This document shows positions 1-7,268 of a stretch of 64,000 nucleotides of DNA, piece by piece. The notes beneath the pieces were generated by a model, which did no database searches, was not told where the DNA came from, and saw nothing but the letters and a program-made list of their open reading frames with translations. A program made the position numbers and the translations under genes. Within the stretch, counting starts at the first letter, position 1. Every line of letters starts with the position of its first letter. Source of the DNA: Methylobacterium sp. Leaf117 (GTDB lineage: Bacteria; Pseudomonadota; Alphaproteobacteria; Rhizobiales; Beijerinckiaceae); NCBI RefSeq assembly GCF_001422985.1, contig NZ_LMNL01000036.1:230155-294154 (forward strand), written 5' to 3'.

Positions 1-123
1 GAGTTTCCGACCGCGGCCGTCGCGGTGATCGACTTCGACGCGGCACGCTGGAGCGCGATCGGCTCCGGCACCGGTCGCCTGGATCGGTTCGCCACGCCGA
101 AGGATCTCGACATCGACGATTGA
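1..123 (+). CDS. C-terminal end of a SixA-like histidine phosphatase (partial)
   Basis: Forty codons of an ORF entering from the left edge, read in frame 1 and ending at TGA 121-123. The peptide runs EFPTAAVAVIDF and ends LDRFATPKDLDIDD. An 'FPTAA-vavidF' strand followed by 'G-x-LxxFxTPxxL' is typical of the last segment of SixA-type phosphohistidine phosphatases (histidine phosphatase superfamily) in Methylobacterium relatives. The catalytic RHG motif would lie outside the window, so activity cannot be judged. The following genes (an unknown, then the YcjX/YcjF pair) are on the same strand. The family call rests on a short tail and is moderate. Confidence 0.5.
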   Translation, partial: EFPTAAVAVIDFDAARWSAIGSGTGRLDRFATPKDLDIDD

Positions 124-184
124 TTCCGGGCGGCCTCCAGTGGGAGCGGCTTTGCCAAGCGCGCGCGGTTGAACGGGTGCGGGC

Positions 185-241
185 GGATCGAACCCTAGCC
201 GTTGGATCGAACCCTTGCCGTCGGATTGAACCCTTGCCGTC
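185..241 (+). repeat. three-copy 19-bp tandem repeat
   Basis: Three consecutive 19-bp units at 185-203, 204-222 and 223-241 share the core GGATCGAACCCTTGCCGTC. Copy 1 differs by an A in the CCTAG position and a final T; copy 3 has one C-to-T change. The array lies in the 160-bp gap between the SixA-like gene and the next ORF, about 40 bp upstream of its GTG start. It may be a regulatory iteron or a small satellite; the sequence does not decide. Confidence 0.8.
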
Positions 242-283
242 CACCGCTCGTTTCACCCGTCCCCGGCAAGCTTCGCAGATCCC

Positions 284-1486
284 GTGCTCCTTACCACGCT
301 TCTCGTTCTCACAACGTTGCTGCCGGGCCTCGAAGGGCCGGTGCGAAGCGTGTCGAAGAATGTCGCGGACTTGAGCGCCCGTTTGGCGCCACCTCCACGC
401 GTCCTTCCGGTATACGAGGCTGAGACGCGCGTCGTTTCCAACTGGCAGTTCGAGGCCGGGGCCAGCCTCCAGCCGACGTCCCTCGCGCTCGTCGCGCGCT
501 ACGCCACCGCAGCCCCCGCCTTTGTGGCGCGCTGCGTCAAGCTGAACAACTACTGGTGCATCAAGCGCGCGCGCTGGTCCGGCGAAATCGGCGGTGACAC
601 CGAGGGGCATACGGGCTTCGCGACCGCCAGTGACGGGGCAGACGCCGCTGCGCAGTTGCTGCGTCGATACTATCGCGAATACGAACGCCGCACGGCCCTA
701 TCGATCGTAAGACGCTGGGCGCCGGCGGAATGTCGGATCGGCGGCGCCCCTCTTGCTGGACGTGTACCATCGACCAAGGTCGCCACCGACCTCGCACCGC
801 GCGGCATCAATCGAACGCTGCGGGCCCGGTTCCTGGCCCGGCATCCGCGCGGTGGCGCGTCGCGGCCCGCGAATACCAGTCGAGGCGGCCCGCTCCGCGT
901 CCAGCCCTGGTCCCCCCTGGCTCGGATGGCCCGTCCGAAAGCGCCACAAAGCGGCTTATTAGTCAGGCACTCCGAGCTTCTCGTTAAGCCCTCCACCCTG
1001 ATTGCAAAGCCATCGGTCCTGCTCGTGGAACCCGCTGCCGTTCTCGGTCAGTCTGTGCTTGGCAACAGGACGCTGGAGAAGGAGGCGATGAAGAAGAAGG
1101 CACGCCTGACACCGGTTTCTTCATCCCGTGTCGCGTCGGATATTGGGCTGCAAGAGCGTTTCGTGATCGAATCTGCTCAGCTGCCGCCGATCGTGGCAGG
1201 CTCTAACCTCCTGGATCTCAGCCCGCCCACACCGCTTTGCGGGAACGATGAGACGCGGATACGGAATTATGCCGCTCGGATCGCCGCAAGCGTCGGCCTG
1301 AAGGTCGAAGACGACCTCAAGCTCTTCGGTCCCGAGGGGCAGCCGCTGATCAATCTGCAGCCTGTCATGCTCGCCATGTCGAGCGTCGAACTTGGAACTC
1401 TGCGTGCCAGCCCAACCCTGGTGGGGGCTGCCATGGCTCGCATGAACGTGAATACACGCTCGGCAATTGCGGTCTCGCCGCCCTGA
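284..1486 (+). CDS. uncharacterised lineage-specific protein (400 aa)
   Basis: Open from GTG 284 to 1486. I do not recognise a named domain. The N-terminus is a short hydrophobic stretch (LLTTLLVLTTLLPG) that could be a signal peptide. Residues of about 85-145 (NNYWCIKRARWSGEIGGD, then an acidic/Ala stretch and a basic helix) look globular and conserved. Residues of about 180-270 are low-complexity and rich in R, P and LLV-type repeats. The last 90 residues (ETRIRNYAARIAASVGLK to the AMSSVELGTLRAS segment) look like a second folded unit. There is no clear Shine-Dalgarno before GTG 284, so the start could lie further in. The next gene, a YcjX homologue, begins 134 bp later on the same strand. 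Real coding is likely; function is unknown. Confidence 0.6.
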   Translation: MLLTTLLVLTTLLPGLEGPVRSVSKNVADLSARLAPPPRVLPVYEAETRVVSNWQFEAGASLQPTSLALVARYATAAPAFVARCVKLNNYWCIKRARWSGEIGGDTEGHTGFATASDGADAAAQLLRRYYREYERRTALSIVRRWAPAECRIGGAPLAGRVPSTKVATDLAPRGINRTLRARFLARHPRGGASRPANTSRGGPLRVQPWSPLARMARPKAPQSGLLVRHSELLVKPSTLIAKPSVLLVEPAAVLGQSVLGNRTLEKEAMKKKARLTPVSSSRVASDIGLQERFVIESAQLPPIVAGSNLLDLSPPTPLCGNDETRIRNYAARIAASVGLKVEDDLKLFGPEGQPLINLQPVMLAMSSVELGTLRASPTLVGAAMARMNVNTRSAIAVSPP

Positions 1487-1620
1487 CCATACGAGCAACC
1501 GGGACCGTCTTCTCGCGGAGTCTTGCGCTGATCGGGTCCGGCCGCCACCTCAACGCCACGCTCGGCGCTTTCTCCGCATCGCCGTCTCAGGAAGCACCGT
1601 TACGCCATGAACAGGTTGCC

Positions 1621-3060
1621 ATGAACAGCTTTGCCGCGCGCGCGGGTTCCGCGGTCAAGGCCTTCGCCGAAGCGTCGAGTGATCTTCTGATCCAGCCGAC
1701 CCTTCGGCTCGGCGTCACCGGACTGGCGCGTTCGGGCAAGACCGTGTTCACGACCGCGCTGATCCATCATCTCGTGGAAGCGCATGCGTTGCCCGCCTTC
1801 GCGCCCGCGCATGAAGGGCGGCTGCGCCGGGCGCGCCTGGTGCCTCAACCGGACGACGATATCCCGCGCTTCCCCTACGAGGAGCATTACGCAGCGCTGA
1901 CCGAGCAGCGCCTGTGGCCCCGCTCCACCGACCGGATCAGCCAGTTCCGTCTGGCCATCGAGTACGAGCGCGCAGGCTCCTGGCGTTCCGGGCCGGGGAC
2001 GTTGATGCTCGACGTGGTGGATTATCCGGGAGAATGGCTCCTCGACCTTGCGCTGATCGACCAGACCTACACCGCCTGGTCACGGGCGACGATTGCCGGC
2101 ACACGGCGCAGTGGACGTGCCGCGATGGCTGGACCCTGGCTCGAAATCCTCAAGGGACTCGATCCACTGGCGCCCCTCGACGAGGTCGTCGCCGAGCATG
2201 CCAGCACAGCTTTCAAGACCTATCTGTCAGCCTTACGGGCTGGCCCCGAAGCGGTCGCGACCACGCCGCCAGGACGGTTCCTCATGCCGGGCGACTTGGC
2301 AGGTTCGCCGGCGCTGACCTTTGCGCCGCTCGACCGTCTCCCGGAGACATTGCCTTCCGACAGCCTCGCCGGGCTGATGGAACGTCGCTTCGAAGCCTAC
2401 AAGGCGAAGGTGGTGGAGCCGTTTTTCCGGAATCACTTCCAGCGTGTCGATCGCCAGATCGTCCTGGTCGACATGCTTGCCGCGGTAGACGCCGGGCCGG
2501 CCGCCCTTGCCGAACTGGAGGAAGCGCTGGACTCAGTGCTGCTCAGCTTCCGCATCGGTCGCAACACCATCCTGTCGCGCCTGTTCGCGCCCCGCGCCGA
2601 GCGTATCCTGTTCGCCGCGACCAAGGCGGATCATCTGCATCAGACCAGCCATGACCGGCTCGACGCGTTGTTGCGGCTCCTGGTGTCGCGTGCGATGCGG
2701 CGAACCGAGGCGGCCGGCGCCCGGGTCGGGACGGTGGCACTGGCTTCCGTCCGGGCCACGCGGGAGACGACAATCCACGATGGCGACGAGAAACTCCGCA
2801 CGGTATCCGGGACACCAGAAGCTGGCGAAACGGTCGGCGACGACGTTTTCGACGGCCTGAGTGAAGCGGCGATCTTCCCGGGGGAACTGCCGCAGCGGCC
2901 GGAAGCGGTCCTGGAAGGCGCAGTGCCACCGGGTTCTCTGCGCTTCCCCCGGTTTCGACCGCCCTTGGTGAAGGCCGATGCTCTCGGCCGGCCCGGTGAT
3001 CTTCCGCAGATCCGCCTGGATCGTGCCATGCAGTTCCTCATCGGCGACAAGCTCGCTTAA
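1621..3060 (+). CDS. ycjX: YcjX-family (DUF463) P-loop protein
   Basis: A 479-aa member of the YcjX/DUF463 family, P-loop proteins predicted to bind nucleotide and always found with a DUF697 membrane protein. The Walker A motif GLARSGKT is at residues 34-41, after the family's N-terminal segment (QPTLRLGVTG). A later strand, LMLDVVDYPGEWLLDL, carries the DxxxxPGEW motif typical of the family. The length matches E. coli YcjX (about 465 aa). The YcjF-like gene follows 21 bp downstream, so they are probably cotranscribed. The family is linked to stress (phage-shock associated in enterobacteria); its role in alphaproteobacteria is not established. ATG 1621 is used; the ATG at 1607 is out of frame. 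Confidence 0.9.
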   Translation: MNSFAARAGSAVKAFAEASSDLLIQPTLRLGVTGLARSGKTVFTTALIHHLVEAHALPAFAPAHEGRLRRARLVPQPDDDIPRFPYEEHYAALTEQRLWPRSTDRISQFRLAIEYERAGSWRSGPGTLMLDVVDYPGEWLLDLALIDQTYTAWSRATIAGTRRSGRAAMAGPWLEILKGLDPLAPLDEVVAEHASTAFKTYLSALRAGPEAVATTPPGRFLMPGDLAGSPALTFAPLDRLPETLPSDSLAGLMERRFEAYKAKVVEPFFRNHFQRVDRQIVLVDMLAAVDAGPAALAELEEALDSVLLSFRIGRNTILSRLFAPRAERILFAATKADHLHQTSHDRLDALLRLLVSRAMRRTEAAGARVGTVALASVRATRETTIHDGDEKLRTVSGTPEAGETVGDDVFDGLSEAAIFPGELPQRPEAVLEGAVPPGSLRFPRFRPPLVKADALGRPGDLPQIRLDRAMQFLIGDKLA

Positions 3061-3081
3061 CGCTCGCCAGGACGCCCCGCC

Positions 3082-4101
3082 ATGAGTTCGACCCAACGTC
3101 CCCGCGCTTTCCGAATTCCGTCCTCGACGACGGTCGACGCGGACGAGGGCGCGGTGCCGCCGCCGCACGTACGGATCGTCGACGAGCCGTTCGAGATCGT
3201 GGAGGCGGCCGATGGTGTCGCGGTTCCGGTGGCACCGCGGAGCCGGGCTCCGTGGCTCAGCCTGCTCTTCGTCGCTCTGGGTGGCCTCGTCTCCTTAGGG
3301 GTCGGCCTCTCGGTCGAGCGCATGATCGCCGATCTGTTCAGTGCTGCGCCCTGGCTTGGCGCAGTGGCTCTGGTTCTGCTGGCGATCGCCGCGATCGCGT
3401 TCCTGGCCATCCTCGCCCGCGAACTCTCCGGCATCTGGCGGGAGCGGCAGATCGAGCGGGTTCGGGCCAAGGCCGTCGCTGCCATCGCGACGCGCGATCA
3501 TTCCTCGGCTCAGGCCGTGGTGCGCGACCTATCTGCGCTCTATGCCGATCGCAGCGCTCTGAACGCCGGCAGGATGCGGCTCGATACGTTGGGCGACGCC
3601 ATTCTCGACGTGGACGATCGGATCGGCCTTGCCGAGCACGAGCTGCTCGCCCCCCTCGACCGACAGGCGCGCAACGCCATCGCATCAGCCGCGAAGCAGG
3701 TCTCGGCGGTGACGGCTTTGAGCCCGCGCGCCATCGTCGACGTCGCCTTCGTGGTTTTCGCCGCTGTCCGTCTCCTGCGCCGTATCGCAACGATCTATGG
3801 TGGACGGCCTGGATTCCTGGGATTCCTCCGGCTCGCCCGCTCGGCCTTCGCGCATCTCACCGTCACGGGCGGCATGGCGGTGGGCGAAAGCATGGTCCAG
3901 CAAGTGCTTGGCCTCGGCATCGCGGCCCGTGTATCGGCGAAACTGGGCGAGGGTGTTCTCAACGGATTGATGACCGCTCGCTTCGGCCTCGCCGCTATGG
4001 CGGTGTGTCGGCCTCTGCCCTTCGTTCGGGAAGCGCCGCCGCGCCTGACCGACGTCGCTGGCGAATTGCTCAAACCTCTCGCTGAATCCGAGAAGCCCTG
4101 A
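3082..4101 (+). CDS. ycjF: YcjF-like (DUF697) inner-membrane protein
   Basis: A 339-aa membrane protein. A charged N-terminal tail of about 52 residues is followed by two close transmembrane helices (roughly residues 54-76 and 88-112), then a cytoplasmic helical region with RERQIERVRAKAVAAI. The C-terminal part is a DUF697 domain whose hydrophobic segments sit near residues 215-300. This is the architecture of E. coli YcjF. It starts 21 bp after the YcjX-like gene, the usual pairing; the partner P-loop protein probably acts at the membrane through it. Its stop (4099-4101) nearly abuts the stop of a convergent gene. Confidence 0.88.
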   Translation: MSSTQRPRAFRIPSSTTVDADEGAVPPPHVRIVDEPFEIVEAADGVAVPVAPRSRAPWLSLLFVALGGLVSLGVGLSVERMIADLFSAAPWLGAVALVLLAIAAIAFLAILARELSGIWRERQIERVRAKAVAAIATRDHSSAQAVVRDLSALYADRSALNAGRMRLDTLGDAILDVDDRIGLAEHELLAPLDRQARNAIASAAKQVSAVTALSPRAIVDVAFVVFAAVRLLRRIATIYGGRPGFLGFLRLARSAFAHLTVTGGMAVGESMVQQVLGLGIAARVSAKLGEGVLNGLMTARFGLAAMAVCRPLPFVREAPPRLTDVAGELLKPLAESEKP

Positions 4102-4104
4102 ACA

Positions 4105-4656
4105 TCAAAGGGATTTCAGGAAACCGGCGAGCCGCATCAAGCCCTCCGGCCATGGGCCATGCCCGCTGGCGACATTGATGTGGCCCGACTCGCCGGCATC
4201 GACGACCACCGCGCCCCAGGCATAGGCGAAATCCTCGGCCCGCTCGTAGCTACAGTACGGGTCGTTTCGACTGGCAACCACCAGCGATGGGAAGGGAAGG
4301 GGCTCACGCGGAACGGGCGCGAAAGCCGTGACACTGGCGGGAAGGTTCGGCGTCGTCTCGACGTCCGGAAACGCGACCAGAAGGGCTCCGCGAACGACAC
4401 CGGGTCGGAAATGCGGTGACGCCTGAACGGCTGCAACGACACCCAGACTGTGAGCGATCAGGATCACGGGACGAACTGCCGCATTCACGGCCTCCACGAT
4501 CCGCGTACGCCATGCGTCGGGATCCGGGTGATTCCAGTCGTCCTGTACGATGATCCGCCCCGTCGAGAGCCGGTCCGCCCACCGCGCCTGCCAATGGTCG
4601 TCTTCGGACCCCGCATAGCCGGGCAGGATCAAAATTTCGCAATCGGCAATCTTCAT
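4105..4656 (-). CDS. RBBP9/YdeN-family alpha/beta hydrolase
   Basis: 183 aa from ATG 4656 (MKIADCEILILPGYAG); an upstream TTG at 4740 would add 28 unlikely residues. The family signature is complete: an N-terminal LPGYAGSEDDHWQ loop, the nucleophile elbow AHSLG with Ser70, an acidic residue in SRNDPYC, and a late histidine in SGHINVASGHGPWPEG. These are small serine hydrolases of unknown physiological substrate related to human RBBP9 and B. subtilis YdeN. The gene is convergent with the YcjF-like gene (3 bp between stops) and has its own short leader region up to the hairpin at 4745. Confidence 0.85.
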   Translation of the reverse strand: MKIADCEILILPGYAGSEDDHWQARWADRLSTGRIIVQDDWNHPDPDAWRTRIVEAVNAAVRPVILIAHSLGVVAAVQASPHFRPGVVRGALLVAFPDVETTPNLPASVTAFAPVPREPLPFPSLVVASRNDPYCSYERAEDFAYAWGAVVVDAGESGHINVASGHGPWPEGLMRLAGFLKSL

Positions 4657-4744
4657 GCAGTCAGTCGATAGTGGCTCTGCGAAGCGGCGTCGAGCCGAGA
4701 TGCAGGCCCCCCCGACCGATTGCGTCACATCATGTCTCAAACGA

Positions 4745-4780
4745 AGACGAGGACAGCGCCAAGCGGCACTGTCCTCGTCT
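4745..4780 (-). terminator. hairpin terminator after the small membrane-protein operon
   Basis: A perfect 12-bp inverted repeat, AGACGAGGACAG / CTGTCCTCGTCT (4745-4756 and 4769-4780), with a 12-nt loop. It lies 24 bp past the stop of the last gene of the minus-strand operon. Read on the minus strand it is followed by TCGTTTGAGA, only a weak U tract, so intrinsic termination is likely but may be inefficient. Confidence 0.6.
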
Positions 4781-4804
4781 GAGGTTTAGAAGCGCACCCG
4801 ACGA

Positions 4805-5512
4805 TCAGTTCGGCGCTGAAGTCCGATCGTGAGGGGTCGCCGAAGGGGTCTGATCACCCGAGCTGGCACGCTGGACGGCGGCATTCAGATTTTCAGGATC
4901 GAGTGCGCTCGCGACGAATTCGCGGCCGCGGTGGGTTACGTCACGGGCGTAACGCAGCCCCTGGTCGCGGACCTCATCCGCCCAGGGGCCGACATTCTGG
5001 TCCTCGGTTCGGGTTCGCGGCAGCAAGGCTCCGATCAGAAGACCGGCTGCAAGGCCGACGACGCCTACGAGAAGAGGATTCTCCGCCACGAAGTCCTCGA
5101 CTGCAGACTTGCCGTCCTGGAGGCGAGCACTGCTGCGATCGCTCAAATCGTTGACCCGGCGAAGTCCTTCCCGGTGCGTTTCCGAAGCCCATCCCCGTGC
5201 ATCATCGTACACGTCCGAGGCGCGCTCCCGAAGATCCTTTGCGGTGTCCGACAGACGATCGCGGGTGTCGCTCGCCGCGGTGGCAGCCCGATCCCGAAGG
5301 TCGCTTGCCCGCGCTGCGGCTTCGTCCGCCATGGACCCTTCATTGAAGCCACCCGTATGGATACTGTGAGTCTGCGTTCCCGTGTGATGGCTCGGGCTCG
5401 GGATGTCGTGCAAAGATCCTTCCGTTTGATGGCCGCGCGGCATCCCTGCGGCGAGAGCGATATCATCCGGAAGCGAACGATGCTGGTCGCCGGGTTTCTG
5501 GGTCGAACTCAT
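4805..5512 (-). CDS. ElaB/YqjD (DUF883)-like membrane-anchored helical protein
   Basis: 235 aa from ATG 5512; CAGGAG lies 6 nt upstream, whereas longer versions lack a ribosome site. The N-terminal 60 residues are polar and His-rich (HHTGTQTHSIHTGG). Then comes a long amphipathic, highly charged helix with heptad-like repeats (DEAAARASDLRDRAATAASD, SDTAKDLRERASD). Near residues 140-162 is a Gly-rich transmembrane helix (ENPLLVGVVGLAAGLLIGALLP), the hallmark of the YqjD/ElaB/DUF883 group. Known relatives are stationary-phase or stress proteins tethering ribosomes to the membrane. It is the last gene of a four-gene set behind an EcfG-type promoter. Confidence 0.75.
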   Translation of the reverse strand: MSSTQKPGDQHRSLPDDIALAAGMPRGHQTEGSLHDIPSPSHHTGTQTHSIHTGGFNEGSMADEAAARASDLRDRAATAASDTRDRLSDTAKDLRERASDVYDDARGWASETHREGLRRVNDLSDRSSARLQDGKSAVEDFVAENPLLVGVVGLAAGLLIGALLPRTRTEDQNVGPWADEVRDQGLRYARDVTHRGREFVASALDPENLNAAVQRASSGDQTPSATPHDRTSAPN

Positions 5513-5601
5513 GGGAAACTCCTGATGGTCGGCGATGGTCTCTGAGGATCGGGTCACGGTGCCCACGAGGAGCAGATCAGCGTGATCGTTGGCTCAGGAC
5601 C

Positions 5602-5994
5602 TCAGATCTGCGTTTCGCTCGACAGGGAATGGGCCGGGCGCTGTGTCGGAAGGTCGGGATCGTAGACGCGGTCGGCTCCGGTCTTCGTGACCGGAAGACC
5701 TTCGACGGCGAGACGTCCCCGCCGACGCACCGCCGGGGCGGTCTGGTTCGTCGACATCCGGTGGAGCAACCAACCGATTCCGGCTGCAATCAGTAGAACC
5801 GGGACCGGATTGCGCCGCACGGCTTCGAGTGCGCCATCATAGGCACCGCTCAGAGGAGTCTGCCGGGCATTGCCCAGCATCTCGTCGACAATGCTGGAGA
5901 CCGACAGTCTGTCCTGGATCTGATCGATCGTTTGATCGAGGCGAGCCCGGCTCGCTTCGATATCCTTTTCGAGGTCGTTCAACGACTCGGTCAT
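5602..5994 (-). CDS. DUF3618 family small membrane protein
   Basis: 130 aa. The N-terminal half (LEKDIEASRARLDQTIDQIQDRLS) is the DUF3618 signature: a charged helix with R-x-x-L-x-x-T-I-x-x-I-Q. It is followed by SIVDEMLG and one transmembrane helix, PVPVLLIAAGIGWLLHRM, near residues 64-82. The C-terminal tail is basic and disordered. Its ATG overlaps the stop of the upstream holin-superfamily gene by 4 nt (5991-5994), so the two are translationally coupled. DUF3618 proteins commonly sit in operons with DUF1469/holin-superfamily and YqjD-like genes in Hyphomicrobiales. The molecular function is unknown. Confidence 0.85.
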   Translation of the reverse strand: MTESLNDLEKDIEASRARLDQTIDQIQDRLSVSSIVDEMLGNARQTPLSGAYDGALEAVRRNPVPVLLIAAGIGWLLHRMSTNQTAPAVRRRGRLAVEGLPVTKTGADRVYDPDLPTQRPAHSLSSETQI

Positions 5995-6386
5995 CCTGAT
6001 ACCCTTTCGGACAAGGTGCGGGCATCCTGGCGGACCTGACGGGAGGTACGAACGGGCGCGAGGGTCGACAGGGACATCGCGTTCTTACCGAACAGAGCGA
6101 GAGCGACGGCCACGATCAGCAGGACGCCGCCAACGATCAGTGCCGCGAGGGCTTCCGATTGCACGACGGTGGCCAGCCATTTCACGAGCGCGTCCACCAG
6201 GACGAACAAGGCGACGACGCCGAAAACGGCGGCGCCGACCAGGAGTCCGAGCCCGATGAAGAGCGCGCGGACATTGCTCGTCATCTCGTTTCGGAAGAGA
6301 GCGATCTCCTTCCGAGCCAGTTCATTCGTTTCGCGCAGGGCATCGCCAATGAGGCCCTGAATACTGGATTGCGGACCGGTGGTCAT
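5991..6386 (-). CDS. phage-holin-superfamily (DUF1469/YqjE-like) membrane protein
   Basis: 131 aa, with a short cytoplasmic helix (IGDALRETNELARKEIALFRNE) followed by two transmembrane helices (about residues 42-68 and 78-101). This is the Phage_holin_3_6/DUF1469 (YqjE-like) layout. 'ETNELARKEIALFRNEM' is a strongly conserved family segment. Despite the name these are chromosomal envelope proteins, not lysis proteins. It starts 10 bp after the preceding gene and overlaps the following DUF3618 gene by 4 nt. Confidence 0.85.
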   Translation of the reverse strand: MTTGPQSSIQGLIGDALRETNELARKEIALFRNEMTSNVRALFIGLGLLVGAAVFGVVALFVLVDALVKWLATVVQSEALAALIVGGVLLIVAVALALFGKNAMSLSTLAPVRTSRQVRQDARTLSERVSG

Positions 6387-6396
6387 ATCCCGAACC

Positions 6397-6879
6397 TCAC
6401 AGTCGATGGTGCGTCGGGTAGGTTTCGTTCAGGGGCGCCGCGCTCGTCGATTTGATGAAGCGCGCGACCACGAAACCGGTCAGGAAGGTGGCGACCGCCA
6501 CCGCGACGGGAGAGCGGCGAGCGAACGCCTCAGCGTCCTCGTAGAACTCCGAGAAGCTGCGCTCCTCGATCGACGTTCCGAGGTGTTCCAGTCCGTCTGC
6601 GGCGCTGTCGAAGAAGGCGCGGATGTTGGGCTGAGCCTCGAAGGTCTTGCTCGACTCCCGCACGGACTTGGCGAGGTCCGTGACCGAACGGGCGGCGTCG
6701 CCTTTGCGCTGATCGACGTAGTCAGTGGCATGGGAACGGGCGGCATCGACGAAGCTGCGTCCGCGCTCGGCGGCGACGTCTGCGATCCCCTCGACATCGC
6801 CGCGCAGCGCTTTCCAGTCGGCCGTCGGGTTCACCGGCTCCGCACCCGTTGAGGGCCCTGGGGATTGATTTGCGGTCAC
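6397..6879 (-). CDS. small stress-type protein with C-terminal membrane anchor
   Basis: 160 aa from GTG 6879, chosen because GAGGAG lies 7 nt upstream; the GTG at 6897 would place that ribosome site inside the gene. The central part is a long charged helix (ADVAAERGRSFVDAARSHATD, YVDQRKGDAARSVTDLAKSV). Near the C-terminus a hydrophobic Ala/Val-rich segment (SPVAVAVATFLTGFVVARFI) probably anchors it in the membrane. It resembles the loosely defined 'nutrient deprivation-induced protein' and YqjD-like groups. It is the first gene of the four-gene operon, about 50 bp downstream of an EcfG-type promoter. Confidence 0.7.
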   Translation of the reverse strand: MTANQSPGPSTGAEPVNPTADWKALRGDVEGIADVAAERGRSFVDAARSHATDYVDQRKGDAARSVTDLAKSVRESSKTFEAQPNIRAFFDSAADGLEHLGTSIEERSFSEFYEDAEAFARRSPVAVAVATFLTGFVVARFIKSTSAAPLNETYPTHHRL

Positions 6880-6929
6880 GGAGACACTCCTCGGCACGGG
6901 TTGGGCAGATTACCAATTTGCCACGGTTC

Positions 6930-6955
6930 AACAGCCTCGGGAGAGGCAGGGTTCC
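6930..6955 (-). promoter_or_regulatory. EcfG-type (general stress sigma factor) promoter
   Basis: On the minus strand GGAAC (6955-6951) is followed after exactly 17 nt by TGTT (6933-6930). This fits the alphaproteobacterial EcfG consensus GGAAC-N16/17-CGTT with one mismatch in the -10. The expected start point near 6920 gives a leader of about 40 nt before GTG 6879. The downstream operon codes for the protein families usually found in PhyR/EcfG regulons. The match is read by eye; family knowledge supplies the consensus. Confidence 0.65.
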
Positions 6956-7268
6956 GCTCTTCGTAACACCCTCGACAGCAAGAGCCTCAGCCGCCGTTCA
7001 GGTCGAACTCGCTAAACCGTCTAAGCTTGACCGTCGTAAACCGGCGGTCATGCATCTTATGCGCCGAAAGGCATCGCTGATCAGGGCGAGGTGAGGTTCA
7101 AGCTGCCGTTGTTCGCCGTGAACCCGAGGCATTCAGGCCTTGACCCAGATGCATCGAACGCGCTTGGCTGCATCGACGGATCGCGCTTGGCTTCCGCGCG
7201 TTCACCCAATGTATCATTTCGGTCGAACGCGCTTGTGCGTAAGACCCGTGAGGACCGGAGCCGGCTTC
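6956..7268. other. intergenic region upstream of otsA
   Basis: About 310 bp between the stress-operon promoter and the otsA GTG, with no credible gene on either strand. Imperfect repeats of a TCGAACGCGCTTG motif occur at 7154-7166 and 7222-7234, with a related GATCGCGCTTGGCT at 7179-7192. No GGAAC box was found on the plus strand, so otsA itself does not show an EcfG promoter here. Confidence 0.5.

Noticed and set aside
5991..6386. Holin-superfamily gene as a sign of a prophage
   Set aside because: No phage genes nearby; the DUF1469/YqjE group is chromosomal and its neighbours are stress-type membrane proteins.
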